7,651 bases of DNA, taken from contig CALITV010000003.1 of NCBI GenBank assembly GCA_938048925.1, positions 1-7,651 on the forward strand. The letters run 5' to 3'. This document shows positions 1-6,556 of the stretch, piece after piece. Both the position numbers and the translations under genes were made by a program. Positions within the stretch are counted from its first letter, which is position 1. Each line of letters opens with the position of its first letter. The DNA is from an uncultured bacterium (GTDB lineage Bacteria; UBP6; UBA1177; JAKLFG01). A model generated the notes under the pieces. It did not search any database and was not told the DNA's origin. It saw only the letters and a list, made by a program, of their open reading frames with translations.

Positions 1-818
1 ACCTCGAGGCCAACGACGGCGCCGGCAACACCTTCAAGGCGACCGCCAAACCGGTGCTCCTCGGGACGGCGGGGGTCGGCGCGACGACGATGATCTTCTC
101 GCTCATCCTCGTTATCAAGAACACGCTCGGCATAGACCCACAAATTATTCTCTCCGAACTCAACCCCTACACCATCCTCGGCTTCATCTGTGGCGGCGCG
201 GTTATCTACTGGTTCACCGGCGCCTCGGTACAGGCGGTGGTCGCGGGCGCCTACAAAGCGGTCGAATACATCAAAAAGAACATCAACCTCGACCCGAACG
301 CCGATCTGAAGGCATCGACGGAAAAGTCGAAGGAAGTCGTCAAGATCTGCACCCAGTATGCACAGGCCGGCATGTTCAACATCTTCATCGCGATATTCTC
401 GTTCGCGCTGGGCTTTGCCTTTCTTTCCTCCCCGATCACCGGCAACGAAGCGGTTTCCTTCTTTATCTCCTATCTCATTTCGATAGCGCTCTTCGGTCTC
501 TTCCAAGCGGTCTTCATGGCTAACGCGGGCGGTTGTTGGGACAATGCCAAGAAGGTGGTCGAAGTGGACCTTAAAGAAAAAGGTTCCGATCTCCACGCGG
601 CGTGCGTCGTCGGCGACACCGTCGGCGATCCCTTCAAGGACACCTCGTCGGTCGCGATGAACCCCATTATCAAGTTTACCACGCTGTTCGGTCTTCTCGC
701 GATGGAGATAGCGATCGCTCCCGATTTTCGGGGCGTAGCACCCTATGTCGGGGTGATCTTCTTCGTCGTGGCGCTCATCTTCGTGTGGCGTTCGTTCTAC
801 AAGATGCGGATCAAGTAG
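1..818 (+). CDS. hppA: Membrane-bound pyrophosphatase (proton pump), C-terminal part, 5' truncated
   Basis: Integral membrane enzyme that couples hydrolysis of pyrophosphate to ion export. The reading frame is open from the first complete codon (position 3), so the gene starts left of the window; an internal GTG at 54 is not the real start. About 270 residues are visible. They begin with the family segment GNTFKATAKP and continue with several hydrophobic helices. The C-terminal catalytic signatures follow: GGCWDNAKK (about 528-554) and GDTVGDPFKDT (about 612-644), whose Asp/Lys residues bind Mg-pyrophosphate, then NPIIKFTTLFGLL. The lysine after GNTF is at the position that is Lys in K+-independent enzymes and Ala in K+-dependent ones, so I infer a K+-independent pump, probably H+. 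The FKATAKP and DTSSVAMNP variants point to the divergent mPPase clade rather than the classical one. It ends with TAG at 816-818, four bases from the convergent rlmI stop. Confidence 0.95.
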   Translation, partial: LEANDGAGNTFKATAKPVLLGTAGVGATTMIFSLILVIKNTLGIDPQIILSELNPYTILGFICGGAVIYWFTGASVQAVVAGAYKAVEYIKKNINLDPNADLKASTEKSKEVVKICTQYAQAGMFNIFIAIFSFALGFAFLSSPITGNEAVSFFISYLISIALFGLFQAVFMANAGGCWDNAKKVVEVDLKEKGSDLHAACVVGDTVGDPFKDTSSVAMNPIIKFTTLFGLLAMEIAIAPDFRGVAPYVGVIFFVVALIFVWRSFYKMRIK

Positions 819-827
819 TTCGCTACT
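814..827. other. Small palindrome containing both convergent stop codons
   Basis: Perfect 5-bp inverted repeat AGTAG-TTCG-CTACT. It includes the TAG stop of hppA (816-818) and, on the other strand, the TAG stop of rlmI (823-825). In RNA from either strand it folds to a 5-bp stem with a UUCG loop. No U-tract follows on either side, so it does not qualify as an intrinsic terminator. It may be a minimal 3'-end hairpin or simply a result of two facing TAG codons. Confidence 0.45.
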
Positions 828-2007
828 CGACCACGCACAAAAGACCTTTCAGATATTCGGTTTCGGGAATCGAAACGCGCACCGGGTGGTCCTCTGCCTG
901 ATGAAGGTGATGGAGGATCCGGACTTCGCGTCCCGCATCCTTCGCCGCAAAGGCAATCGCCTTGCGGAAGTGCTCCATGGTGACCGCGCCGGAACAGGAA
1001 AAGGTGACGAGCAAGCCGCCGGAAGCGATCAGTTTCATCGCGTTGAGGTTCAGATCCTTATAGCCCTTGAGCCCCTTTTCGAGGTCTTGAGAGTGTGCAA
1101 CGAACTTCGGCGGATCGAGAATGACGAGATCGTAGCACTCCCCTTTCTTCTGCAGGTCGCGCACCACCGTGAAAGCGTCGTCACGGATGAGGCGGCACTT
1201 CGTTTCGGGAATGTTGTTGAGCCGCAGATGCCGTTTCGCACCCTCGATGGCATCCTCCGATATATCACAGAGCGTCACATCGGCGGCGCCGGCCTCCAAC
1301 ACATACACCGAGAAGGCACCGGTATAGCAACAGAGATCGAGCACCTTCTTTCCGGCGGCGTACCGCGCCGCGACGAGCCGATTTTGCCGCTGGTCGGTGT
1401 AAAAGCCGGTCTTCTGCCCCGCGGGCGAAACCTGGAAGAGATGCCCGTTCTCGTGAATGAGCACCCGTTCGGGCGGCTCTTTTCCCACAAGAGTGCCATA
1501 ATGGAGCGGAAGCCCTTCCATTTTGCGGCCGTCGCCATCGCTCTTTTCATAGACACCTTTGAGCACACATTCTTCCATGAGTATCTTTGCGACCTCGCCT
1601 TTCACGATGTCGAAACCGGCCGAAAGCGACTGGAACACCGCATAGTCGCCGAAGCGATCCACCACGAGACCCGGCAAAAAGTCGGCCTCGCTGTAGATGA
1701 GACGACAGGCGTCGGTCACCCTCTCGGCCAGTATCGGGGCGCGCAGCGCGACGGCGCGGCGTATCTTCTCTCGGTACCATTCCTCGTCGATCTTCGCCTT
1801 CTCGTCCCACTCGAGAAGCCGCACCTGAATCTTGGAATCTCTGTTGAAATGGCCGTAGGCAATGAACCGGCCATCGGCGTCGTGGAGCGCGATGACCTCG
1901 CCGCTCTTCGGCGCCCCTTCGATATCCTTGACCGCGCCAGAAAAGACCCACGGGTGATGGTTGCGCGGTAGTTTGTCTTTGTCAGGACGAAGAATGATGC
2001 GTTTCAT
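823..2007 (-). CDS. rlmI: Class I SAM-dependent 23S rRNA (cytosine-C5) methyltransferase, RlmI type
   Basis: Predicted cytoplasmic methyltransferase for a 23S rRNA cytosine (m5C1962 in E. coli). Its 394 residues match the usual length of RlmI (about 396). Residues 1-75 look like the N-terminal PUA RNA-binding domain. The family segment QKTGFYTDQRQNR is at 198-210, SAM-binding motif I (LDLCCYTGAFS) at 223-233, motif IV DPPKF at 298-302, and the likely nucleophilic Cys338 lies in the SCS motif at 337-339. The ATG at 2007 is preceded by GAGG with 9 nt spacing, a modest ribosome site. The gene starts only 25 nt behind the 3' end of tmRNA, so it either shares the tmRNA transcript or has a promoter inside the tmRNA gene. 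Family assignment is strong; the exact target base is inferred from the family. Confidence 0.92.
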   Translation of the reverse strand: MKRIILRPDKDKLPRNHHPWVFSGAVKDIEGAPKSGEVIALHDADGRFIAYGHFNRDSKIQVRLLEWDEKAKIDEEWYREKIRRAVALRAPILAERVTDACRLIYSEADFLPGLVVDRFGDYAVFQSLSAGFDIVKGEVAKILMEECVLKGVYEKSDGDGRKMEGLPLHYGTLVGKEPPERVLIHENGHLFQVSPAGQKTGFYTDQRQNRLVAARYAAGKKVLDLCCYTGAFSVYVLEAGAADVTLCDISEDAIEGAKRHLRLNNIPETKCRLIRDDAFTVVRDLQKKGECYDLVILDPPKFVAHSQDLEKGLKGYKDLNLNAMKLIASGGLLVTFSCSGAVTMEHFRKAIAFAAKDAGREVRILHHLHQAEDHPVRVSIPETEYLKGLLCVVE

Positions 2008-2032
2008 GAAAGAGTACCTCGAGAAAGAAAAT

Positions 2033-2380
2033 TGGTGGAGACGGCGGGAATCGAACCCGCGTCCGAAAAGGGAACGGCGCCGACATCCTACAGTGCGTAG
2101 CCGGTTGATTTGTTCTCGGCCTCTGCGCTCCCCCTACCGGCATGGATCGCATCGGCCCAGTCACTTTAGTGTCAGCCGCAACCCAGTGACCGAGTTGCGG
2201 CACTATCCCGCTGTTGTGCGCCCTGATGTCACCGCGGGAGCGCTCCATCAGGACGGCGGCTTATGCCGCGAGTGCGAATTCGTTGTTCGCAGTTCTTTTG
2301 TTGCCGCTTTTTACGAGGCCAGCGGCGCCTCGGCATGCAGTCTGCGTCGTTCCGTCTTCCCGTCGAAGCCCTTCGTCCCC
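2033..2380 (-). ncRNA. ssrA: Transfer-messenger RNA (tmRNA)
   Basis: The RNA rescues stalled ribosomes and tags the unfinished protein for proteolysis. Read on the minus strand, the 5' end GGGGACG (2380-2374) pairs with CGTCTCC (2043-2037) as acceptor stem with one G-U pair; an A discriminator and an encoded CCA end follow at 2036-2033. The T-arm is GCGGG/CCCGC with loop TTCGATT (2044-2060). Pseudoknot 1 is complete at 2303-2332 (stems CGAGGC/GCCTCG and GCCGCT/AGCGGC). Three further pseudoknots can be drawn: CCTGATG/CATCAGG with CCCGC/GCGGG; GCCGCAAC/GTTGCGGC with GTCACT/AGTGAC; and TGCG/CGCA with CCGGT/ACCGG. It is a one-piece tmRNA of 348 nt with a normal domain order. No terminator hairpin follows its 3' end. 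I placed the ends from the acceptor-stem pairing. Confidence 0.96.
2261..2290 (-). other. tmRNA proteolysis-tag reading frame, ANNEFALAA-stop
   Basis: The frame reads GCG AAC AAC GAA TTC GCA CTC GCG GCA TAA, giving the tag ANNEFALAA. It ends in the ALAA signature recognised by ClpXP-type proteases. The resume codon GCG is chosen because it follows the sequence AAGAACT, like the AATAACT before the resume codon in several other tmRNAs, and because it lies 12 nt after pseudoknot 1, close to the usual spacing. With tmRNA adding an alanine from its charged end, the full tag would be A-ANNEFALAA. Confidence 0.85.
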
Positions 2381-2410
2381 ACTTGTCAAAAAACGAAAGA
2401 ACCAAGATGG

Positions 2411-2438
2411 AGTATATGGTGGGACCGGCGATTGTCAA
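2411..2438 (-). promoter_or_regulatory. Sigma70-type promoter for tmRNA
   Basis: On the minus strand there is a perfect TTGACA -35 box (2438-2433), a 16-nt spacer, and TATACT as -10 box (2416-2411). Transcription would start near 2404, about 24 nt before the mature 5' end of tmRNA, leaving a short leader for RNase P to remove. The -35 box overlaps the TGA stop codon of the rhodanese gene (2437-2435), so the promoter is partly embedded in the end of the preceding operon. Confidence 0.7.
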
Positions 2439-2872
2439 CCGGTAGCGTCGTTTTTCTTCCGAAACATCCGCCGCGGACGCATCTGGCAAATACAACCACC
2501 GACCAGTTCGGCGTCGCGATCTATCTCGAGTGGCATACCGCTCCGCTCCCAGTCTATCAAGCCTCCGTTGAGGACCGCGACCTCATAACCGTGGGCAAGG
2601 AGCAGGAGCGCCTTATCTTTGCTCAACTGACCGACGCAATCGGCGACGATGAGCGGTTTATCCTTCGGAAGCGCAAGAAACTCCTCGTCGGGACGCTGGT
2701 GAGCGATACGCACGACCTCGGGGACTTTGAAGATCCGCCCGTTCGTTTCGAACTCGTCGCGTATGTCGAGAAGCGCCGCCTTTCGTTCAGAAAGGAGCGC
2801 GAGCGCCTCGTGCGGGAAGAGGAATCGAATGCCGCCGATGAGAATCCCATATCCGACGAAACAGTCGTTCAT
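2435..2872 (-). CDS. Single-domain rhodanese-like sulfurtransferase, last gene of the ars unit
   Basis: Rhodanese-fold protein of 145 residues that would carry sulfane sulfur as a cysteine persulfide. LLDIRDEFE (34-42) matches the conserved DxR strand. The active loop IVADCVGQLSKDKA puts the catalytic Cys at residue 79, and the C-terminal helix motif GYEVAVLNGGLIDWERSGMP (95-114) is typical of the family. The loop lacks the usual Arg before Ser/Thr (QLS in place of xRS/T), so substrate preference may differ. After the domain comes a short tail with a CxC pair (C127, C129) and many basic residues (134-140), not part of the core fold. No signal peptide is evident; the N-terminal 20 residues are only mildly hydrophobic, so the protein is probably cytoplasmic. 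AGGAGG 5 nt before the ATG overlaps the stop of the preceding gene by one base, indicating translational coupling. Fold certain, substrate unknown. Confidence 0.85.
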   Translation of the reverse strand: MNDCFVGYGILIGGIRFLFPHEALALLSERKAALLDIRDEFETNGRIFKVPEVVRIAHQRPDEEFLALPKDKPLIVADCVGQLSKDKALLLLAHGYEVAVLNGGLIDWERSGMPLEIDRDAELVGGCICQMRPRRMFRKKNDATG

Positions 2873-2882
2873 TACCGCCTCC

Positions 2883-4310
2883 TCATAAAAACACCAACCA
2901 TTCTGGCTTGAAGATGAGCAGAATCCCCAGCACGAGCATGAGCGACCCGCTCACCAGTTTGAGCACTCGTGCATGTCGCTCTTCGAGACGGAACTTTCGC
3001 ATCGAGAGCATGAAGAGCGCCACGATAAGCGCGAGTGGTATCACATAGTACACATTGTAGAGCGCCATATAGCCGTACTTCGCCGCGGTTCCAATCCGCT
3101 GGATGGAGAGAACGCGGGTGTAGATGGCCGGCAGACCAATGGTGCATCCGAGTTCTATGAGATTGACGAAGAAGGCGAGCACAACGGTACCGACAAAAGC
3201 GAGGATCATGCTGCGCGATCCCATGATGCGCCGCATCTTGTCATAGAGTTTTCCTTTGGCATCCTCGGGGATCATGAGGCTCACCCCCTTTTTGAAAAAG
3301 AAGAAATCCTTCACATTTATGAGCCCCATAATAATCGCCACGATACCGAGGAGCACCGTCACGATCGTCGTGATGCCCATGAACATGAAGATGTTGAGCC
3401 ATGCCGTCATGAAGAGGAAGTACACGACCGCCGACGCAACGACAAAGACACACCCGATCATGAATAGCGTCGCCCGGCTCTTCGTATTCACCAAAAGCGT
3501 GAGAAGAAACATGAGCACCCACATCGCGCAGGGATTTATGCCGTCGAGAATCCCGATAAGGAAGGTGAAAGAGGGAAGCGAGATGACCTGCGCATCAAGC
3601 GTGCCGATGAAGGGAATGGTGATCGTTGTCACTGCATCGCGATTGCGGCTGCTACCAGACAGATGGCTGCGAATCATCTCTTCGACCTCGGTATCCTGCG
3701 CCCCCGGTTCGAACCCGACGACATACTGGTCCCCAAGCACAAAGGTGGGCGTCGCCGCCCCCTCGATGCCGAGCACCTCCGCTTTACGGCGGAAAAGTTT
3801 CATGTTCTCTTCGTTGCGCACGATCTCGAGCCACTTGAACTGTATTTGCGGGTAACGCCGCTCCCATTCGAGCATGAAGGGACGCGCCTTGCGGCAGTGC
3901 GGACACTTGTACGAGTAGAAAAAATAGAAGGTGTTGTCTCCAGCGGTTTCACGGTATGAGGTAATGAGCGCCGTCACTCTTTCACGAAAGGCCGGATCGT
4001 CTCCCTCCCACCCGACGATATGGCGTCCGCCAAGGACAAAGAGCGGCACGAGCGGACGCTCGATCTCGAATTCCTCGAGCGCCTCGCGAAACAATGCGCC
4101 ATTGTCGGGAGAGACGGTGACATCAACTTCTTCGAAGGCGATATCTCGATGTGCCCGGGCCAAATTTCGCGCGAATGCGAGCGCCTCGAGCGAACGGACG
4201 CTCTGGGGCGAGTAGAAACAGTAGAACACCCGGTCATCGAGTCCGGCCGACAGCGAAAAAGGAAGAGACACGATCGCGAGGAACAACCACAGAACGACCC
4301 GCACGCTCAC
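2883..4310 (-). CDS. Double-thioredoxin plus CcdA/DsbD-like transmembrane thiol-disulfide carrier
   Basis: Predicted inner-membrane protein of 475 residues that moves reducing equivalents across the membrane. An N-terminal signal or anchor (1-22) is followed by two thioredoxin/glutaredoxin-like domains. Domain 1 (about 27-120) has SPQS at 34-37 where the CxxC should be, with its cis-Pro kept (LVPLF). Domain 2 (about 126-218) has an intact CPHC at 136-139 and cis-Pro in ATPTF (186-190). A membrane domain with about six helices (249-468) follows. It carries the two cysteines expected for the CcdA/DsbD core: INPC (C261) in the first helix and ELGCTIGLP (C389) in the fourth. I infer that electrons pass from cytoplasmic thioredoxin through C261/C389 to CPHC in the periplasm. 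The gene overlaps the preceding stop by 4 nt if the GTG at 4310 is used; the GTG at 4304 has better ribosome-site spacing. AGGAGG for the next gene is at its stop codon. Confidence 0.88.
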   Translation of the reverse strand: MSVRVVLWLFLAIVSLPFSLSAGLDDRVFYCFYSPQSVRSLEALAFARNLARAHRDIAFEEVDVTVSPDNGALFREALEEFEIERPLVPLFVLGGRHIVGWEGDDPAFRERVTALITSYRETAGDNTFYFFYSYKCPHCRKARPFMLEWERRYPQIQFKWLEIVRNEENMKLFRRKAEVLGIEGAATPTFVLGDQYVVGFEPGAQDTEVEEMIRSHLSGSSRNRDAVTTITIPFIGTLDAQVISLPSFTFLIGILDGINPCAMWVLMFLLTLLVNTKSRATLFMIGCVFVVASAVVYFLFMTAWLNIFMFMGITTIVTVLLGIVAIIMGLINVKDFFFFKKGVSLMIPEDAKGKLYDKMRRIMGSRSMILAFVGTVVLAFFVNLIELGCTIGLPAIYTRVLSIQRIGTAAKYGYMALYNVYYVIPLALIVALFMLSMRKFRLEERHARVLKLVSGSLMLVLGILLIFKPEWLVFL

Positions 4311-5044
4311 CGCTCCTTACAACAACGAAATCCCGCATAGAGGTCGTTCCACCCCGCCGAGAAGGAGCATTTCAGGCGGTCGGCGGCAGAGGCACAGTTG
4401 AATGCGCCGCCTTTGATGAGATAGCCGCCCGCCCCATTGTCCACGATCTCCCACACATTGCCGTTGACATCGTAAAGACCGTCCCCCGCAGTGCACTTCG
4501 GGAACGAACCGGTCGGCATCACCTTAAAACAGTTGTAGGTGTATCCGCAGTTAGCCTCGGTGCTACATGTTTGAATGTTGAACGCCTCGCAGTAATCGTC
4601 ACAAAAGGTATCGACGCAGTTACAGACCTCGCGGTCGAAGATGTCCCCGAAGTGATAGACATGCTTCTCCGATCCTTCGCACGCCGCCATCCACTCCTGC
4701 ACGGTACAGAGATGTTTTCCCGCCGCTGCGCAGGCCGCCGCGAACTTTTCGAGTGTTGCGAGTGTCATCGGATGCACCATCCACGGGAGCACCCCGGCCC
4801 GCGAATAGGCCTTCGTCTCATCGGTACCGGCATTTTCCGCCGTCGCATCGCCGCGCGACGCCTCATATCTATCAACACACACGCTCCCGATCGGAGCCAT
4901 GTCTTCAGGACACGGCTCAAGCGTCATGTCGTCATCAGAAATCGCCGAATCGAGCGGCGTCGTTTTCGCCTCCGGATCACAGGCAACAAACACCCACGCC
5001 AACGCCCACCAAAACAAAAAATACCGTCTGTCGTACCGCATCAT
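4307..5044 (-). CDS. Cysteine-rich lipoprotein with SUMF1/FGE-like fold
   Basis: Predicted envelope lipoprotein of 245 residues. A hydrophobic leader ends in a lipobox (FVAC) at Cys22. Asp23 at the +2 position is the inner-membrane retention signal of the E. coli Lol system. A linker follows, then a domain with formylglycine-generating-enzyme/SUMF1 motifs: AAGKHLCTVQEWMAACEG (107-124, matching the usual AGKRLPTEAEWEYAARG), DGLYDVNGNVWE (188-199), KGGAF (211-215) and terminal GFRC (238-241). It holds 18 cysteines, seven of them between 141 and 172. In catalytic FGE a Cys pair separated by four residues sits upstream of GFRC. Here I see only C226 with Ala five residues earlier, so sulfatase-maturing activity is unlikely and no sulfatase is nearby. 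The ribosome site is a G-run overlapping the TAA of acr3; two adjacent ATGs could start. Function unknown; metalloid or disulfide chemistry is inferred from context. Confidence 0.8.
   Translation of the reverse strand: MMRYDRRYFLFWWALAWVFVACDPEAKTTPLDSAISDDDMTLEPCPEDMAPIGSVCVDRYEASRGDATAENAGTDETKAYSRAGVLPWMVHPMTLATLEKFAAACAAAGKHLCTVQEWMAACEGSEKHVYHFGDIFDREVCNCVDTFCDDYCEAFNIQTCSTEANCGYTYNCFKVMPTGSFPKCTAGDGLYDVNGNVWEIVDNGAGGYLIKGGAFNCASAADRLKCSFSAGWNDLYAGFRCCKER
4313..4318 (-). promoter_or_regulatory. Shine-Dalgarno site that decides between two GTG starts
   Basis: AAGGAG lies inside the end of the preceding gene. It is only 2 nt from the GTG at 4310 but 8 nt from a second in-frame GTG at 4304. 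The spacing favours 4304, which removes only two residues (Met-Ser) and leaves the signal sequence intact. Confidence 0.6.
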
Positions 5045-5051
5045 CCCCCCC

Positions 5052-6125
5052 TTACCGAGCGCTTGGCTCTGCCGGGAACCAGTGACGGGTGCGCAGACAA
5101 ATCTTCGAGACCGACAACATCACCGGGACCTCGATGAGAACGCCGACCACCGTCGCAAGCGCCGCCCCCGATCCGGGACCATAGAGCGCAATCGCCGTCG
5201 CGACCGCCAGTTCGAAGAAATTGCTCGCGCCGATGAGGGCGCCGGGCGCCGCGATGGCATAGGGAACTTTGAATATCCGCATGAGACCGTACGCTAGCGA
5301 CGAATTGAAATAGACCTGAATGAGTATCGGGACAGCAATGAGAAGGACATGGAGCGGCCGCGAGAGCATATTGTCGGATTGGAAGGCGAAGATGAAGATG
5401 AGCGTGACGAGCAAGGCAACGACGGTCACCGGCTGGAAAAAGGGAAGAAAACGCCCATCGAACCATTCGCGTCCTTTGCTCTTGATGAGCAGCGTACGGC
5501 TGACCGCCCCGAAGAAGAGCGGTATCACCACAAAGAGGATGACCGCATACAGGAGAACCTCGAACGGTACCTCGAGATTGGAGGCTCCCGTTACCAAGAA
5601 TTTCACCACCGGAGCAAACGCGAAGAGCATAATGAGATCGTTCACCGCGACCTGCACGAGCGTGTAGGCCGGGTCACCGTCGGAGAGGTATGACCAGACG
5701 AATACCATCGCGGTGCAGGGCGCCGCCGCCAGAATGATGACGCCGGCGGTGTACTGATCGGCGAGTTCGGGAGTGAGCACCCCCGAAAAGACATGGCGGA
5801 AGAAGAGCCACCCGAAAAAGGCCATCGAGAAAGGCTTCACCAGCCAGTTAACGAAAAGCGTCACAGCGAGCCCCTTCGGTTTCTTCCGGACATCGAGAAT
5901 GCTCGTGAAATCTATCTTGAGCATCATCGGATAGATCATGAGCCAAATGAGGACGACGATGGGGATGTTCATTTGACTCTTTTCGCCGAATTCGAGTCCA
6001 CGAAACCACGCCACCAGTTCCGGCGCCAGTTTTCCAACAAATACGCCGATCGCCATACACACGGCCACCCATACGGTGAGGTACCGTTCGAAAAAATTCA
6101 TTCGTTTTACCGCGTGGTTGCTCAT
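5052..6125 (-). CDS. acr3: Arsenite efflux permease of the ACR3 family
   Basis: Inner-membrane transporter that expels arsenite. At 357 residues with about ten hydrophobic helices it has the normal length of the family. The two residues needed for transport in characterised ACR3 proteins are present: the Cys in the helix motif AAAPCTAMVFVWS (C137) and the Glu in ASNFFELAVA (E305). Other family segments seen are YPMMLKIDF (65-73), LVKPFSMA (95-102) and the loop SDGDPAYTLVQVAVND (148-163). This is the ACR3 rather than the unrelated ArsB fold, although such genes are often labelled arsB. The start overlaps the arsC stop in ATGA, with AGGAGG 7 nt upstream, so translation is coupled to arsC. Seven bases separate its stop from the lipoprotein gene. 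Confidence 0.95.
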   Translation of the reverse strand: MSNHAVKRMNFFERYLTVWVAVCMAIGVFVGKLAPELVAWFRGLEFGEKSQMNIPIVVLIWLMIYPMMLKIDFTSILDVRKKPKGLAVTLFVNWLVKPFSMAFFGWLFFRHVFSGVLTPELADQYTAGVIILAAAPCTAMVFVWSYLSDGDPAYTLVQVAVNDLIMLFAFAPVVKFLVTGASNLEVPFEVLLYAVILFVVIPLFFGAVSRTLLIKSKGREWFDGRFLPFFQPVTVVALLVTLIFIFAFQSDNMLSRPLHVLLIAVPILIQVYFNSSLAYGLMRIFKVPYAIAAPGALIGASNFFELAVATAIALYGPGSGAALATVVGVLIEVPVMLSVSKICLRTRHWFPAEPSAR

Positions 6126-6556
6126 GACATGCCCTCCTGCTCGATGAACTCTCGTATCTTCCGTTTTATCGCATCACGAATCGGTATCACCGCCGCCAAT
6201 TTCTCCTCGAACGATCCGGTCAACGCCGACGGATCGGGGAAACCAAAATGAAGCCGTTTACCCGTTCCGGGGACGAAGGGGCAACGCTCGGCCGCCGTCT
6301 CGTCACATACAGTGATAAGGTAATCGAACTTTTCGCGGCGGTCAATAAACTCCTGCACCGGTTTTACCCGATTCTGCGAAATATCTATGCCATCCAGCCG
6401 CATTGCCTCGACGACGACTGGATTGAGTTCTCCCGGTTCGATACCGGCGCTACGGGCCTCGAAACGGCCACCGCCAAGTACATTGAGATAGGCCTCGGCC
6501 ATCTGCGAGCGGGCCGAGTTGTGAACGCAAACGAACAGTACTTTTAGGAGCGCCAT
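6122..6556 (-). CDS. arsC: Arsenate reductase, thioredoxin-type (low-molecular-weight phosphatase fold)
   Basis: Cytoplasmic enzyme that reduces arsenate to arsenite for export by Acr3. The 144 residues fit the family. The anion-binding P-loop with the nucleophile is FVCVHNSARSQ (C10, R16). The two relay cysteines are C84 and C92 in ITVCDETAAERCP, and the acid/base aspartate is D108 in FPDPS. This triple-Cys pattern marks the thioredoxin-coupled branch (as in S. aureus pI258) rather than the glutaredoxin-coupled E. coli ArsC. The ATG lies 13 nt inside the preceding gene with GGAGG 4 nt upstream. The downstream acr3 overlaps by 4 nt. Confidence 0.95.
   Translation of the reverse strand: MALLKVLFVCVHNSARSQMAEAYLNVLGGGRFEARSAGIEPGELNPVVVEAMRLDGIDISQNRVKPVQEFIDRREKFDYLITVCDETAAERCPFVPGTGKRLHFGFPDPSALTGSFEEKLAAVIPIRDAIKRKIREFIEQEGMS

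Noticed and set aside
886..1971. Long open frame of 361 codons on the + strand
   Set aside because: It lies entirely antisense to rlmI, whose motifs are unmistakable. Its translation has no recognisable domain, and such mirror frames are common in GC-rich genes.
2032..2095. Possible ordinary tRNA gene suggested by the T-arm and CCA end
   Set aside because: There is no anticodon arm upstream; the acceptor stem pairs with a 5' end more than 300 nt away, with the tag frame and pseudoknots between, so this is tmRNA.
2384..2389. A second TTGACA on the minus strand just before the tmRNA 5' end
   Set aside because: A matching -10 box would fall inside the mature tmRNA, so it cannot drive it. The pair at 2411-2438 fits much better.
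2229..2495. Minus-strand open frame of 88 codons through the tmRNA 5' half
   Set aside because: It overlaps tmRNA and its promoter. The sequence is constrained by tmRNA pairing, and the peptide has no support.
1961..2911. Open frame of 316 codons on the + strand
   Set aside because: It runs across the tmRNA gene and antisense to the rhodanese, and its product is basic and low-complexity with no family features.
4307..5044. Active formylglycine-generating enzyme (sulfatase maturation)
   Set aside because: One of the two catalytic cysteines appears to be Ala, the protein is a lipoprotein unusually rich in cysteine, and no sulfatase gene is present.
4151..5137. Open frame of 328 codons on the + strand
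   Set aside because: It is antisense to the Cys-rich lipoprotein gene and parts of both neighbours; the translation is rich in Arg/Pro/His, as expected for a shadow frame.
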